64,000 nt of DNA. Origin: Manis javanica. Lineage: Eukaryota > Chordata > Mammalia > Pholidota > Manidae. Where the stretch lies: the NCBI RefSeq assembly GCF_040802235.1, contig NC_133168.1, positions 33,189,759 to 33,253,758 on the forward strand. The letters run 5' to 3'. The notes beneath the pieces are model-generated. The model saw only the letters and a list, made by a program, of their open reading frames with translations. It ran no database searches and was not told where the DNA came from. Numbering within the stretch: the first letter of the stretch is position 1; each line of letters starts with the position of its first letter. This document shows positions 47,285 through 59,900 of the stretch, piece by piece. The position numbers were made by a program, and so were the translations under genes.

Positions 47285-47505
47285 ACTATTTTTTTTATTG
47301 GTTTCAGCCTTATTGAGATACAATTCACATACCATGTAATCCACTGATTTAAAAGTATAACTTCAGTGGATTTTAGTATACTCAGAGTTGTGCAACCACC
47401 ACAACAATCAATTTTAGAAAATTTTCCTCACCCTCAAAAGAAACACTTCCTTTAGCTGTCACTTCCATGTCCCATCTCTCCTCTCCAGCTCTAATCTACT
47501 TTATC
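47285..47505 (-). repeat. Old L1M 3' fragment between ERV units
   Basis: 'ttattgagatacaattcacataccatgtaatcc', then 'agagttgtgcaaccaccac' is the well-known end of ancient L1M elements, in reverse sense. Its presence shows that 47068-47505 is host DNA older than the ERVs, so the two flanking ERV units are separate insertions or a rearrangement. 47068-47284 is unidentified. Confidence 0.75.
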
Positions 47506-47853
47506 TGTCTTGCCTGAGGGTTTCAGCCACAGGCAAGTTCACTATGGACTCAGTGAAACCAAAAAATGACAATGCAATGTTCTTGGGATAAAAGGGTTTA
47601 TACCTGGCTTTATTCTGGTGGTAGGTCACGCACTAGAATCATGTCTGCATCCAACAGTCTGCAGGTCTGTAATCCTCCTTGTCTCTGCCTCCACCCAGAG
47701 CACTGGGCAGAGTTCTTTATATAGTGACTCAGTCAATAATAGCTTACTGCCTATGGGTGTGGAAGCATGAGCCAGGTGGTAGGCCAATTACACCACCAGG
47801 TAGTTTAGGCTCAGGAGAGGATCCTGGCCATAGTAACCTTCACTTTATTCACA
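47506..47853 (-). repeat. 3' LTR, type B, of deleted provirus 2
   Basis: A 348-bp LTR, end to end, resembling 46717-47067 rather than the 5' LTR of its own provirus. Confidence 0.8.
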
Positions 47854-47929
47854 CTCCACCTCTCCAGATTCTTGCCTCTCAATCTATGTGCCCTCAATCC
47901 TCTGCAATGATCCCTGTGCAAGGAAGCTG

Positions 47930-48784
47930 GAACATTGTAAAGGAACCATGGGTGGGCCTTACAATACCCACCTTCTCCAGCCTCTCCAGACACATGGGCT
48001 GATCTTGTTGCTTTGTCTCTTGCTTCTGCTTTGCCCTCAGCAGCAAGAACCTCTGCTCCAATCTCAGTTGTTGCCACAGCTTCAGTCATCCAATTTTTTT
48101 CTGTCTGTTCCTGCCTTTTCAAACCAACCCACATCTGTGTCCTCATGATTTTCACAGGGCTCTTTAAATTCTTCCTTTGAGAAACAGACCATATTTCCTT
48201 TTGTGCTGGAGCCTGAGGATAGAAGCAGAACATGGAGTGCTCCACAACCTGAGGAGGGGGCTGCACCTCTCCTGAAATAACCTGTAGTTGCTGAGTCCTT
48301 TGGGCTTTCCACCAGCTTTCAACCAGGTGGGGTCTCAACTGAGGAAGGGCCGATGCCTGTGGCACCAGCAGGGCCTCCACCCCCACCTGTTCGTCAAACC
48401 TCCACTCCTCCATTTCTGGGGCTGACGGCTCCACTACATTCTTCACCTGCCCCATGGCACCTGGAAGTCTGCACTCTCCTGCTGCTGCTTCTCATGCTGC
48501 TCCTCCTTGGGCTGCTGCTCTTTCTTGTGCTGGTTCCTCTCAGGCCACCACTACATCCTTTACCATTTCCACTGCACCTCGTAGTGATGCCATATCAGTC
48601 AGCAACAAATTTTCTTTCTTTTGGGGTGAACCCCAGTCCCCAACCCCTTCCCAGTACCACATGTCCATTGGGGGACACTTGAATGTCTCCCCGTCCATAT
48701 ACACCACCAACTGAAACACCCCTCCTATGAGGGCAGCCTTTTCTTTTCCTTGGTCAACAATGAATCCTGCCAACTAACATCAAT
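47930..48784 (-). pseudogene. gag remnant of deleted provirus 2
   Basis: Open frames at 48773-48540 and 48455-47811 with internal damage. It aligns with copy 1 gag and, for the later part, with plus-strand gag near 42700-42900. The first frame starts just after the 5' LTR and could represent the gag N-terminus. Confidence 0.6.
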
Positions 48785-49241
48785 TGTCTTGACAGTGGGT
48801 TTCAGCCACAGACAAGTTCATTATGGATTCAGTGTGACCAAAGAAATGACAGTGAAATGTTCTTGGGGTGAAAGGGTTATATCCAACTTTATTCCCACGG
48901 TGGCAGGTCAATCACTAAAATCCTGTTAACTCAGAGTGAGTCTGCATGCAGCAAGCAAGCCAGCCTCTGCCTCTGGGCCTCTCTACCCACACAGCTGTCC
49001 TCTGGGCCTCTCTGCACAGTTGTCCCGCACAGCCATCTCAGTCTCTGTCCTTGATGCTGCCACCACTCCAGCCACTGCTCTGCTCTCTTGCAGCCTTGTA
49101 GCTGTGCCACCGTGTTGCCTAGAGCACTGGGTGGAGGTCTTTATATAGTCAATAACAATGTATTGCCCACACGTGTGTAGTGAGCTAGCCCACCAAGGCC
49201 AGGTGAGAATCCTGGCCATAGGAACTTACACTTTATTCACA
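48785..49241 (-). repeat. 5' LTR, type A, of deleted provirus 2
   Basis: A 457-bp LTR (TGTGAATAAAGTG... to TCAAGACA) with TATA near 49143 and a poly(A) signal near 48890 (minus AATAAA). I could not match the sequence 3' of it to a tRNA primer-binding site. Confidence 0.82.
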
Positions 49242-49922
49242 AATGGGTTAAGATGTTTAGTGCCCAGTAAAGACTTTTTAGGCTGGTATTCCCATCTAAA
49301 CATAAAGAAAATAGGAATGAGTGAAGTCGAGTAAAGTTGGACACTAGTTAAAGGTGGTAAGGACAGATTTTATGCAGTAATACTACCAAGCAGGGGAAAG
49401 AGACTTCAGTTTAGAAGGAAGCTCACCTCTGATTCAGCAGAAATAACTGGGCATTTTAAACCGAAATGAAACAGCAGAAAGGAGGAAGAGTGGGGGCTCT
49501 TATAGAGTCAGGAAAGTGGAAAATTACTAAAAGTGAGAAGGGGTTTGGTCACTGTGATTAAGCCATCTGGGTTTGTTAATTGGTGATTATCTGGAGAAAA
49601 AACAAACTTCTTATATCTTCAGGACAGGAGGTACCTATGCAAATTGGAGCAAGGCATCCAACTTAATTAGGCCCTACTATCCCACAGCGACTGGGAGGCA
49701 AGAGACTGAAGCTGCCTCCCTGGAGGTTGCATTTCCAGGTCCTTAAGGAGACAGTTCTGAGTGGCAGAAGATTCATATCTCAAAGAGGCAGAGAAAGGCT
49801 TTATAATTGTAAGTTTCCTAAAGTAACTGCTTTAGGTAGGCATTTTAAGGAAGGCTGGGATCATCCCAGGGACATGGCCTTGGGCTGCTAGAAGCCATGC
49901 TAGAGTTTGTTCAATTCTTTGT

Positions 49923-49966
<44 letters not shown>

Positions 49967-50180
49967 GCCGAGCATGGGGTAGGAATGGACGAAAGTGTTT
50001 GTTCTGAGTGTCTGCAATTCTTATACACTAAGGTTCAGGTCTTGTTAAGAAGACTCAGAGGAACCTGACTAGAGTTTAATCAAGGAGGGAGTCTTTGTCA
50101 GTGCCTACTATGTGGTAGTTAATGAGTCTAACACTTAGCATTTGTGTGACTGCCATGTTTTTTTTGACTAGGAAATCATA
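49242..50180. other. Single-copy DNA with (GT)n
   Basis: No gene is recognised. A GT dinucleotide repeat occupies 49926-49968. Confidence 0.5.
49926..49968 (+). repeat. (GT)n microsatellite
   Basis: About 20 GT units with one GC interruption near the right end. Confidence 0.95.
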
Positions 50181-50189
50181 ACAAAAGTT

Positions 50190-50410
50190 CCAAAACTATC
50201 TCAGGTAATCATAATAGGAGTAATAGTAACAGTATCACTTATTGGGCACTTAAGACAACCAGTTACTATATTAAGTGCTTAATGTACAGGATCCCATTTC
50301 ATCATTATTGACATACTCATTTGTCACATGAAGAAACTTGCCCAAGTGGTAGAGTCAGGAATCTTACTATTCTAAGCCTGGGTTCTTAACAGTTACGTTA
50401 TTTTAGTTTT
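50190..50410 (+). repeat. MIR
   Basis: 'cttattgggcacttaagacaacc', then 'ctatattaagtgcttaatgtacagg', then 'acatgaagaaacttgcccaagtgg' follows MIR order. Confidence 0.6.
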
Positions 50411-50579
50411 GGCCTGATTAACATCTTAGCCTGAATCTTTCCCCTATGGATTAGATATTTTTATTGTTTTTATTGCTTAACACAATAAATGTTTGGATCA
50501 TTTACCTTTTAACTGAAATAGAATTTCTTTTGGTAAAAGTCGTCAAGTGAAAATTCACTGACTTTGTATTAAATATGAG

Positions 50580-51480
50580 TGTCATTTTCATGCCTATTTT
50601 TATATGATAGTTTGGGTGTAGAATTCCAGGAGGTGGTTATTTTCTTTCAGCATGTTCTGTTGTCTATTTTATATTACTGTCTCTAGCATCCATTTTTTGC
50701 TGATTTGAAGTTGATAATTAGGTTCACTGTTGAGCCTTTGACAGATATCTCTTTTCATTCCTTCTGCTTTTAAAATCTTCTCTTTTATTTTGGTGATCTG
50801 TATCTTTACTATATCTTGCTAGAAATGTTTCATTTACCTTATTCAGGATTTACCAGATTTCCTGGTTCTCAGGATTAGTATCTTTCAAATATTTTGGAAA
50901 TTACCAAAATTTTGTAATCTACTTCCTTCAGAAACTCTGATGAAATGTATATTAAGCCTTCTTATTCTATTGTCTATAACTCTAGTTTATGTTTTATTAA
51001 CTTAAAATTCTAGTTTATTTCTTAGAATGGATCTTCCATTTCACTATATTCACTATATCTTATCTGCTGGTAGTACCTTCATTGCATTTTACTTTTCAGT
51101 GATTACATATTACTTCCCAGAATCTAACATTATTCAAATATGGCCGGTTATTTTTTATGGTCCCATGTTCGCTGCTCACATTTTCAAGCTTTTGGTAAAT
51201 TTCATTAAATGTAGCTATTTTATATTCTATGTCAACAGTTCCATTATCTGTGGTTTGTTATAGTGTCTTGTTTCCTCAGTTCTGTGATTCTTCATTCTGG
51301 TTTGTTTGTTTTCTAAGGAACCTTTTTTGTTGGTATTCATTGAAGGCTGGGTAATGATCAAATCTTCCAAAGAAGTTAAAATTTGCTGCTTCCAACTGCC
51401 TCAGGGCAGGTCCTCTGCGGTCATGCTCAAGGGTTTTTGGACCACACATGTAGCATAAATCAGAAGCCCAAACTCAAGAG
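50580..51480 (-). repeat. Probable ancient L1 fragment
   Basis: Phrases such as 'ttttaaaatcttctcttttattttggtgatctg' and 'tctttcaaatattttggaaatt' resemble antisense ancient L1 ORF1-region sequence. Decay is heavy and the limits are uncertain. Confidence 0.35.
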
Positions 51481-52079
51481 AAGACCATTTTGCGATCATG
51501 AATCTTCAGAAAATTCTGTCCTCTGACTCAGTGCCAGAACTGATTTATTTGTGGAATATTAGGGTTTATTTCTAATTCATTTGTACAGTGACAGTATTGT
51601 CCTCTAGGATACTATGTTTACGAGTGCACTGACTAGGTCCTGTGCTTCTTCTCTTAGCTAAGCCAACACAACCTTCAAAGCAGAAGCTAAAGGATCCTAG
51701 GGTTTGACAGAAATCCTCAAAGTAACTAATTATCACTTTGGAACTTACTTACCAATCATGTTGCTTGAGTTTATTTCAAGATTTATGAGCTCTGTTAGTT
51801 CCTTACTTTTAAGCAGCTTCATAACTACAGTTATATAATTTAGTTATTTCACTACAGATTTTCAATAGTGAGGGTGATACAGGCTACCTATTGGACCATA
51901 GTGCCAGAAATGAAAGTCTCCTTATTTTATTCCTTTTCCCTTAAACTCATACATCACTCAGCCTGGAGAAAGTTTGTACTTTTGTAGAAATTCAATGAAA
52001 TTTTTTTCTTTGTTTCGTCTTGTAAAGTGGCAACAGCTTCTTCCACTTATGAAACAAAATGGTTCTATCTGAAATGTAC

Positions 52080-52680
52080 TGTGATATGAAAATAAAGGGC
52101 ATGGTAGGCAGGGAAGATGTCCCCCACATGTTTTTCTCTGGTGTTACTCTTGTGATTATGTGATATTACAGAGCAAAAAGGTTTTATAGATTACAAATAA
52201 GTTTGCTAATCAGTTGAGCTTCAGGGAATCATCTAGGTGGGCCTATTTAATGAGACAAGTACTTTGAAAGTAGGAAGTGTCCCCCAGCTGGTAGCAGAAG
52301 CAGCAGTTAGAAGCCAGAGGAGGACTGGGCACACTGTTGGGAGCCTGAAGATGCAAGGAGTTGGAGAGCAACTGCTGGGGACTGAGAGTGACTCTGGCCA
52401 GCTGCCAGAAAGAACACAGGGTTCTTATTCCTACAACCACATGAGAGTCTGCCAACCTCAAGAATGAGCCTGGGAGCATGTTCTTCTGAAGAGTGTCCAG
52501 ATAAGAGCCCCAGTCAAGGTGACAGCTTGATGTCAACCTTAGGAGACTGTCACAGATAGTCTGGTCATGCTCCTCTGCACTTCTGACCTACAGAATTGTG
52601 AGCTAATAAATGGGTATTGTTTTAAACTGCTGTGCTTGTAGTCATTTGTTATGCAACATTAGAAAATAAAAAATATAAGC
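52080..52680 (+). repeat. Probable MaLR/MLT1-type LTR relic
   Basis: A long series of phrases in the order of mammalian MaLR-type LTRs: 'gatgtcccccacatg', 'gtgatattacagagcaaaaagg', 'aatcatctaggtgggcc', 'tctgacctacagaattgtgagctaataaatgggtattgttttaaactgc'. The AATAAA near 52605 lies at the expected poly(A) place. The family name is uncertain. Confidence 0.5.
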
Positions 52681-53729
52681 ATGTTCTCCACCATCTATAC
52701 TTTAAGATTAAAAGAGACAGTAGTGGCAGGATGATTAAAGATGGTGGCATGACATGTGAGACAGATAACTCAACCTAAAACCACATATAATATGAAAACA
52801 TAATTAATACAACTAATCCTGAAAGAGCAAAAGGAAAGAAGGCTGCGCTAGACTGCATACACCTGGAGAAATGAACAGACCTCATGGAACAGGTTAACAT
52901 ACCACAGCCATGATACAGCGGGCCCCAAACCCCTCCCCAACCTTAGATCACTGGTGGGAGGAAGAGAAATGGAGTAGGGAGGGAGTGGAGCCCTGGGACA
53001 GCTGAACACCTAACCCTGGAGATCTTCTCTGGAGCACAACCCTACATTGCATGGTGCTCTGGTGATTAGTGGGGTTGGAAAGCTAAGACAGGCAGAATAC
53101 CTGGAGAGATGGAGATTCCAGCTGCTTATGGAAAACAGGGATCCATATCCGGCTGCTCTGGGCGGGCAGTCTGAGAGACTTCCTAACAGCAAGAAGGATG
53201 CTAAAGGGGTAAAAATTGCATAGAGTTTACTCCTCAGGAGAAAGGACAGGTAGACAAAATTATCTGGGTGCACTCTGCTCAGCAGGTTAGGAACTTTCAG
53301 GATCTATAGGCATTCCATCCCCCTGGCTAGCTGTGCAGCTCCAAGGCTCCCTACCTTGATATGCAGGCCACTGTGCTTTTGTCCCAGCCAGCTGGCACCT
53401 GGCTCACAAACTGGCAACCCATGCCATGGCATCAGGCTAGCCAGAGGGAAGTGCTGCTTACAGTAGCAACAAACACAAAGCATAGAGGCTTACACCTATG
53501 TGTTTGGCCCACTGGTTCTGGTAATGGAGACAGGCACAGCAGCTGGGAAGCAGGAAACAGCTCTTTCCTCCCCACAGGCACCAGCACCATTCCCCTGTAA
53601 CCCCCAACATCGCTCCAGGGGCTGAGCAGCTCCAGAGAGTGGAGTTTCTGGGCACAAGAGGGCACCACATACAAATATGAAACATCAAAGGAACCTGGTT
53701 CAAACAAAAATACCACAAACACCAGTAAA

Positions 53730-54480
53730 AGAGTTAAATGAAACTGATCTCATCAATCTTCCTCAGATATCAAAATAAAAATCATAAACATGCTCCTGTA
53801 GGTACAGAAAAATATTCAAGAACTCAGAAACAAATTTAGGGGGGATATCCAATAATTAAGGAACACAATGGAGGGTATTAAAAGCAGATTAGCTACTGTG
53901 GAGGAGACAATAAGTGAAACAGAAATTAGAGAAGAGGAACACAAAGAAGCTGAGGCACAGAGAGAAAAAAAGGATCTCTAGGAATGAAAGAATATTGAGA
54001 GAAATGTGGGACCAATCCAAACAGAACAATATTTGTATAATAGGGGTACCAGAAGAAGAAGAAGAGAGAGAAAGGGATAGAAAGTGTCTTTCAGGAGGTA
54101 ATTGCTGAAAATTCCCCAATCTGGGGAGGGAGGGAGTCTCTCAGGCCATGGACAGATCTCCCAACACAAGGGAGCCAAGGAAGACAACACCAAGATATGT
54201 AATAAGTAAAATGACAAAGATCAAGGACAAGGACAGACTATTAGAAGGAGCCAAAATGAGAAAAAAAGATCGCATACACAGGAAAACCTATCAGGCCATC
54301 ATCAGACTTCTCATCAGAAACCTTACAGGCCAGAAGGGAGTGGCATGATATATTGACTGCAATTAAGCAGAAGGGCCATGAACCAAGAATACTATATATG
54401 GCAAGAATATTATTTAAATTTGAAGGAGGGATTAAACAATTTCCAGGTAAGCAAAAGCTGAGAGAATAGAGCTCCCACAA
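53730..54480 (+). pseudogene. Decayed L1 ORF1
   Basis: Broken into pieces, including 53914-54108 (with IIGVPEEEEE-type core) and 54148-54348. Frameshifts and stops occur throughout. No 33-bp coiled-coil repeats. Confidence 0.85.
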
Positions 54481-54825
54481 ATCATATCTAGAATGTATTT
54501 TGAAGGGACTGCTATAGATGGAAGTGTTCCTAAGGTTTAGTAGCTGTCACCAGAGGTAATAAAACCACAGTAAAGAAAGTACAACAGTTAATTACTAAGC
54601 AAATGCAAAATTAAATCAACTACCACCAAAATAATCAAGGGATAGACAATGAGTACAGAATATGATACCTAATATATAAAGAATGGAGGAGGAAGAAAAA
54701 GGAGGAGAAAAAAAAAAGAACCTTTAGATTGTGCTAGCAATAGCACACTAACTGAGTTAAGTTAGACTCCTAGATAGTAAGGAAGTTACCCTCGAACCTT
54801 TGGTGACCACGAATCTAAAGCCTGC

Positions 54826-57800
54826 AATGGCAATAGAAACATTCCTATCAATAATCACCCTAAATGTAAGTGGTCTGAATGCACCAATCAACAGACATAC
54901 AATCACTGAATGGATGAAAAACAAGACCCATCAATATGCTGCCTAGAAGACACTCACTCAAACCCAAAGACATACACAGACTAAAAGTGAAGGGATGGAA
55001 AAAAAATATTTCATGCAACTAATAAGGAGAAAAAAGCAGGAGTTGCAGTACTTGTATCAGACAAAATAGACATCAAAACAAAGAAAGTCACAAGAGATAA
55101 AGAAGGACATTAAATAATGATAAAGCTGTTAATCCAACAAGAGGATATAAACATTATAAATATCTATGCACCCAACAGAGGAGCACCTACATATGTGAAA
55201 CAAAAGTAACAGAATTAAAAGGGGAAATAGAATGCAATACATTCATTCTAGGAGACTTCAACACTCCACTCACTCTACAGGACAGATCATCCAGAGAGAA
55301 AATAAGAAAGGAGACAGAGGCATTGAGCAACACATTAGAACAGATGGACCTAACAGATATCTACAGAACTCTACACCCAAAAGCAGCAGCACACACATTT
55401 TTCTCAAGTACACATGGAACATTATCAAGAATAGATCACATACTAGGTCACAAAAAGAGCCTAGGTAAATTAAAAAAAGATTGAAATTGTACCAACCAGC
55501 TTCTCAGACCACAAAGGTATGAAACTAGAAATAAATTATGTAAAGAAAACAAAAAAGACCACAAACACTTGGAGTCTAACAACATGCTCCTAAATAACCA
55601 ATGGATCAATGACCAAATAAGAGCAAAGATCAAGCAATATATGGACACAAATGACAACAATAATTCAACACTACAAAATTTGTGGGATGCAGAAAAAGAC
55701 CACAAACACTTGGAGTCTAACAACATGCTCCTAAATAACCAATGGATCAATGACCAAATAAGAGCAAAGATCAAGCAATATATGGACACAAATGACAACA
55801 ATAATTCAACACTACAAAATTTGTGGGATGCAGCAAAGGCCATGCTAAGAGGGAAATATATTGCAATACAGGCCTCCTCAAGAAAGAAAAATAATCCCAT
55901 ATGAACAGTTTAAACTCACAATTAATGAAACTAGAAAAAGAAGAACAAATGAGGCCCAAAGTCATTAGATGGAGGGACATAATAAAGATTAGAGCAGAAA
56001 CAAATAAAATCAAGAAGAATAAAACAATAGAATCAATGAAAGCAGGAGCTAGTTCTTCTAGAAAATAAACAAAATTGATAAACCTCTAGCCAGACTTATC
56101 AAGAAAAAAAAGAGTATACATAAATAGAATCAGAAATGATAAAGGAAATATCACTGCAGACACCACAGAAATACAAAGAATTATTAGAGAATACTATGAG
56201 AAATTATATGCTAGAAAACTGGATAACCTAGAAGAAATGGACAACTTTCTAGAAAAATACAATCTTGCAAGGCTGACCAAGGAAGAAACAGAAAATCTGA
56301 ACAGACCAATCACTAGGAATGAAATTGAATTGGTAATCAAAAAACTATCTAAGAGCAAAACTCCTGGACCAGATGGCTTCACTGCTAAATTTTATCAAAC
56401 ATTTAGTGGAGACCTAATACCCATTCTCCTTAAAGTTTTCCAAATAGTAGAGGAGGAGGGAATATTTCCATACTCATTCTCTAAGGCCAGCATTGCTCTA
56501 ATACCAAAACCAGGCAAAGACACCCCCAAAAAGAAAATTATAGACCAATATTCCTGATGAACATAGATTCAAAAATATTCAACAAAATATTAGCAAACCA
56601 AATTAAAAATGCATCAAAAAGATAATTCATCAGGATTAAGTAGGATTTATTCCAGGGATGCAAGGATGGTACGATATTAGAAAATCCACCAACATCATAC
56701 ACAACATCAACAAAAAGGACAAAAACCACATTGATCATCTCCATAGATGATGAAAAAGTATTCAACAAAATTCAACATTCATTCGTGATAAAGGCCCTCT
56801 ACAAAATGGGTATAGAGGGCAAGTACCTCAACATAATAAAGGCCAAACATGACAAACCACAGCCAACATCATACTTAACAGCAAGAAGCTGAAAGCCTTT
56901 CCTTTAAGATTGGGAACAAGACAAGGATGCCCGTTATCTCCACTTGTATTCAACATAGTACTGGAGGTCCTCTCCATGGCAATCAGACAACACAAAGAAA
57001 TAAAAGGCATCCAGACTGGTAAAGAAGAAATTAAACTGTCCCTGTTTGCAGATGACATGATATTGTACCTAAAAAATCCTAAACAATCCACTCCAAAACT
57101 ACGAGATCTAATATCTGAATTCAGCAAAGTTGCAGGATACAAAATTAATACACAGATATCTGTTGCATTCCTATACACTAACAAGGAACTAGAAGAAAGA
57201 GAAATCAGAAAAACAATTCCATTCACAGTTGCATCAAAAAGAATAAAATACCTAGGAATAAACCTAACCAAGGAAGTGAAAGACCTATACTCTGAAAACT
57301 ATAAGACACTCATGAGAGAAATTACAGAAGATATTAATAAATGGAAACACATCCTGTGGTCATGGATAGGAAGAACTAATATGGCCATCCAGCCTAAAGC
57401 AATCTACAGATTTAATGAAATTCCTATCAAAATACCAAGAACATTCTTCAATGAACTAGAGAAAATTGTTCTAAAATTCATATGGAACCACAAAGACCCT
57501 GAATAGCCAAATCAACCCTGAGAAGGAAGAATAAAGCTGGGGGGATTACACTGTCTGACTTCAAGCTCTACCACAAAGCCACAGTAATCAAGACAATTTG
57601 GTACTGGCACAAGAACAGACCCATAGACCAATGGAACAGACTAGAGAGCCCAGATATAAACCCAAGCATATATAGTCAATTAATATATGATAAAGGAGCA
57701 ATGGATATACAAAAGGGAAATAACAGCCTCTTCATCAACTGGTGTTGGCAAAAATGGATAGCTACATGCAAGAGAATGAAACTGGATTATTATCTATCCC

Positions 57801-58769
57801 CAAATAGAAAAGTAAACTCAAAAATGGATCAAAGACCTGAATGTACGTTATGAAACCATAAAACTCTTAGGAGACAACATAGCAAAAAATCTACTGAATA
57901 AAAACATGAGCAACTTTTTCCTGAACGAATCTCCTCAAGCAAGGGAAACAAAAGCAAAAGTGAACACATGGGACTACATCAAATGAAAAAGCTTCTGTAT
58001 AGCAAAGGAAACCATCAACAGTTCAAAAAGGCATCCTAAGGTATGGGAGAATATATTTGTAAATGACATATTTGACAAGAGGTTAACATCCAACCAAAAT
58101 ATATAAAGAAATCACATGCCCCAAAAACCAAAAATCAAATAACCCTATTAAAAAACTGGTGGAGGATATGAACAGATAATTCTCCAAAGGAGAAATTCAG
58201 ATGGCCAACAGGCACATGAGAAGGTACTCCACATCACTAATTATCAGAGAAATGCAAACAAAAACCACAATGAGATATCACTTCACATAAGTTAGGATGG
58301 CCAGTATTGAAAAGACTAAGAAAAACAAATGTTGGCAAGGATGTGGAGAAAGGGGAACCCTCCTACACTGCTGGTGAGAATGTAAGCTAGTTCAACCATT
58401 GTGGAAAGCAAATGGAGGCTCCTCAAAAAACTATAAATAGAAATACCATTTGCCCCAGAAATTCCACTCCTAGGAATTTACCCAAAGAATTTAATTTCTC
58501 AGATTCAAAAAGACATATGCACCCCTATGTTTATTGCAGCACTATTTACAATAGGCAAGATATGGAAGCAACCTAAGTGTCCATCAGTAGATGAATGGAT
58601 AAAGATGATGTGGTACATACACACAATGGAATATTATTCAGCCATAAGAAAGAAACAAATCCTACCATTTGCAAAAGCATGGATGGAGCTGGAGGATATT
58701 ATGCTCAGTGAAATAAGCCAGGCAGAGAAAGACAAGTGCCAAATGATTCCCCTCATTTGTGGAGTATAA
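54826..58769 (+). pseudogene. Decayed L1 ORF2 with 141-bp tandem duplication
   Basis: Fragments: endonuclease (54826-55560), linker (55569-55904), RT N-terminal part (56237-56557), RT with FADD (56910-57506, motif near 57045) and C-terminus (58527-58769). A 141-bp segment is duplicated in tandem at about 55561-55842, in frame. Confidence 0.9.
55561..55842 (+). repeat. 141-bp tandem duplication inside L1 ORF2
   Basis: Two nearly identical 141-bp units (starts at 55561 and 55702), each encoding the same 47 residues between the endonuclease and RT domains. It is not present in the other L1 copies of the window. Confidence 0.95.
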
Positions 58770-59619
58770 CAATGAAGCAAAACTGAAGGCAAAAAACAGC
58801 AACAGACTTACAGACTCCAATAAGGGACTAGAGGTTACCAAAGGGAAGGGGTGGGGCAGGGTGGCTGGGGAGGGAGGGAGAAGGGGATTGAGAGGCATTA
58901 TGATTGGCACACATGGTCTGGGGGAGATCATGAGGAACACAGTGTAGCATAGAGGAGGGAAATAGTGACTCTGTGGCATCTTACTACACTGATGGGCAGT
59001 TACTGCAATGGGGTATGGGGGGTAATGATAATATAGGTGAATGTAATAACCGTATTTTTTATGTGAAATCTTCATAAGAGTGTATATAAATAATACCTTA
59101 GTAAGAAAAAAAAGACAGTGTGATTTTTTTTCCCCTGAAGCTTTCTTCTCACAGACTACTGAGTGCTGAACAACAAAACCACGCCTTGAAGAGATACACT
59201 ATACCCCTAATGATGCTCACTCTTGGGCTCAAACTTTGAACATAGATGATAATGCAATTGAATTTGCTGTTGGCAAGAAAGGTCAATGTAGTGAAATGTT
59301 GAATACTTTTCAGTAGATCATTCTATCTAACACCAAATCAGTACTCTGAGTTATAATGTGAAGCTACTGTCTTCATATTACTGCCTCAGAAGCTAACTCT
59401 TTGCTGCTCTTTCTCCAGCTAAAACCATGTTCCCCAATCTCATCTGTGGGCTCCAGAAGTCACTCCTCTCCCTCTTGATGCTCCAGGTCTCTGCAGCATA
59501 GTGGAACACTGTACATTCAATTAGATGTTGACCTTCCCCTTCCCTCAGTTTCTCCTTAATCAATTTTCTAGCTTCACTTCTTATCATATAGCCCACATAG
59601 TTCCTGAATTTGGCAAATA

Positions 59620-59900
59620 TTCATTGTTTTCAAGGCATCCCAGATACCTTCCTAATTTCCCTCATGCTCTTCCTTCCCACTCATCATGCTCTTTCTGTTA
59701 TTTCTACTTGTAGGAATTGTACCTATCTCTCAATATTCAGCTCAGATGTCATTTTCCCCCTAAGAATCTTTTCTACTTTATTCTAGGTGGACTTGTATAT
59801 TCTCTCTTTTGTGTTACCAAAGCATTCAAAAACAACTTTTGCTTTCTGTGGTGTCAGTGTGCACTTTCTGCATGATATTGCTAAGTTACTGACATTAAGA
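59620..59900 (+). repeat. Probable L2 fragment
   Basis: 'atattcagctcagatgtcattttccccctaagaatc', then 'tttgtgttaccaaagcattc' resembles L2 3' sequence. The surrounding 59114-60568 is otherwise single-copy with no gene recognised. Confidence 0.45.

Larger units (their letters stand above)
47506..49241 (-). mobile_element. Internally deleted ERV-L-like provirus, minus (copy 2)
   Basis: On the minus strand: 5' LTR type A (49241-48785), leader and gag-derived sequence (48784 to about 47930), purine-rich GGAGAGGTGGAG, and 3' LTR type B (47853-47506). There is no protease or polymerase. It is homologous to copy 1 (40604-42389) but has a shorter interior. The two LTRs belong to different types, which a simple integrated provirus would not have. 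Confidence 0.8.
52736..59113 (+). mobile_element. Old full-length L1, plus strand (~6.4 kb)
   Basis: Starts AAAGATGGTGGCATGACA (the same 5' end as the old copy at 40555), then the 5' UTR to about 53730, ORF1 remnant, ORF2 remnant (about 54826-58769), G-rich 3' UTR and a short A-tail at 59105-59113. A degraded target duplication is possible: AGACAGT...TGATT just before the start and AGACAGTGTGATT just after the tail. Many stops and frameshifts. Confidence 0.9.

Noticed and set aside
48700..48784. Primer-binding site next to the 5' LTR of deleted provirus 2
   Set aside because: The sequence following the LTR on the minus strand contains a TGG but did not match any tRNA 3' end I know, so no tRNA assignment is made.
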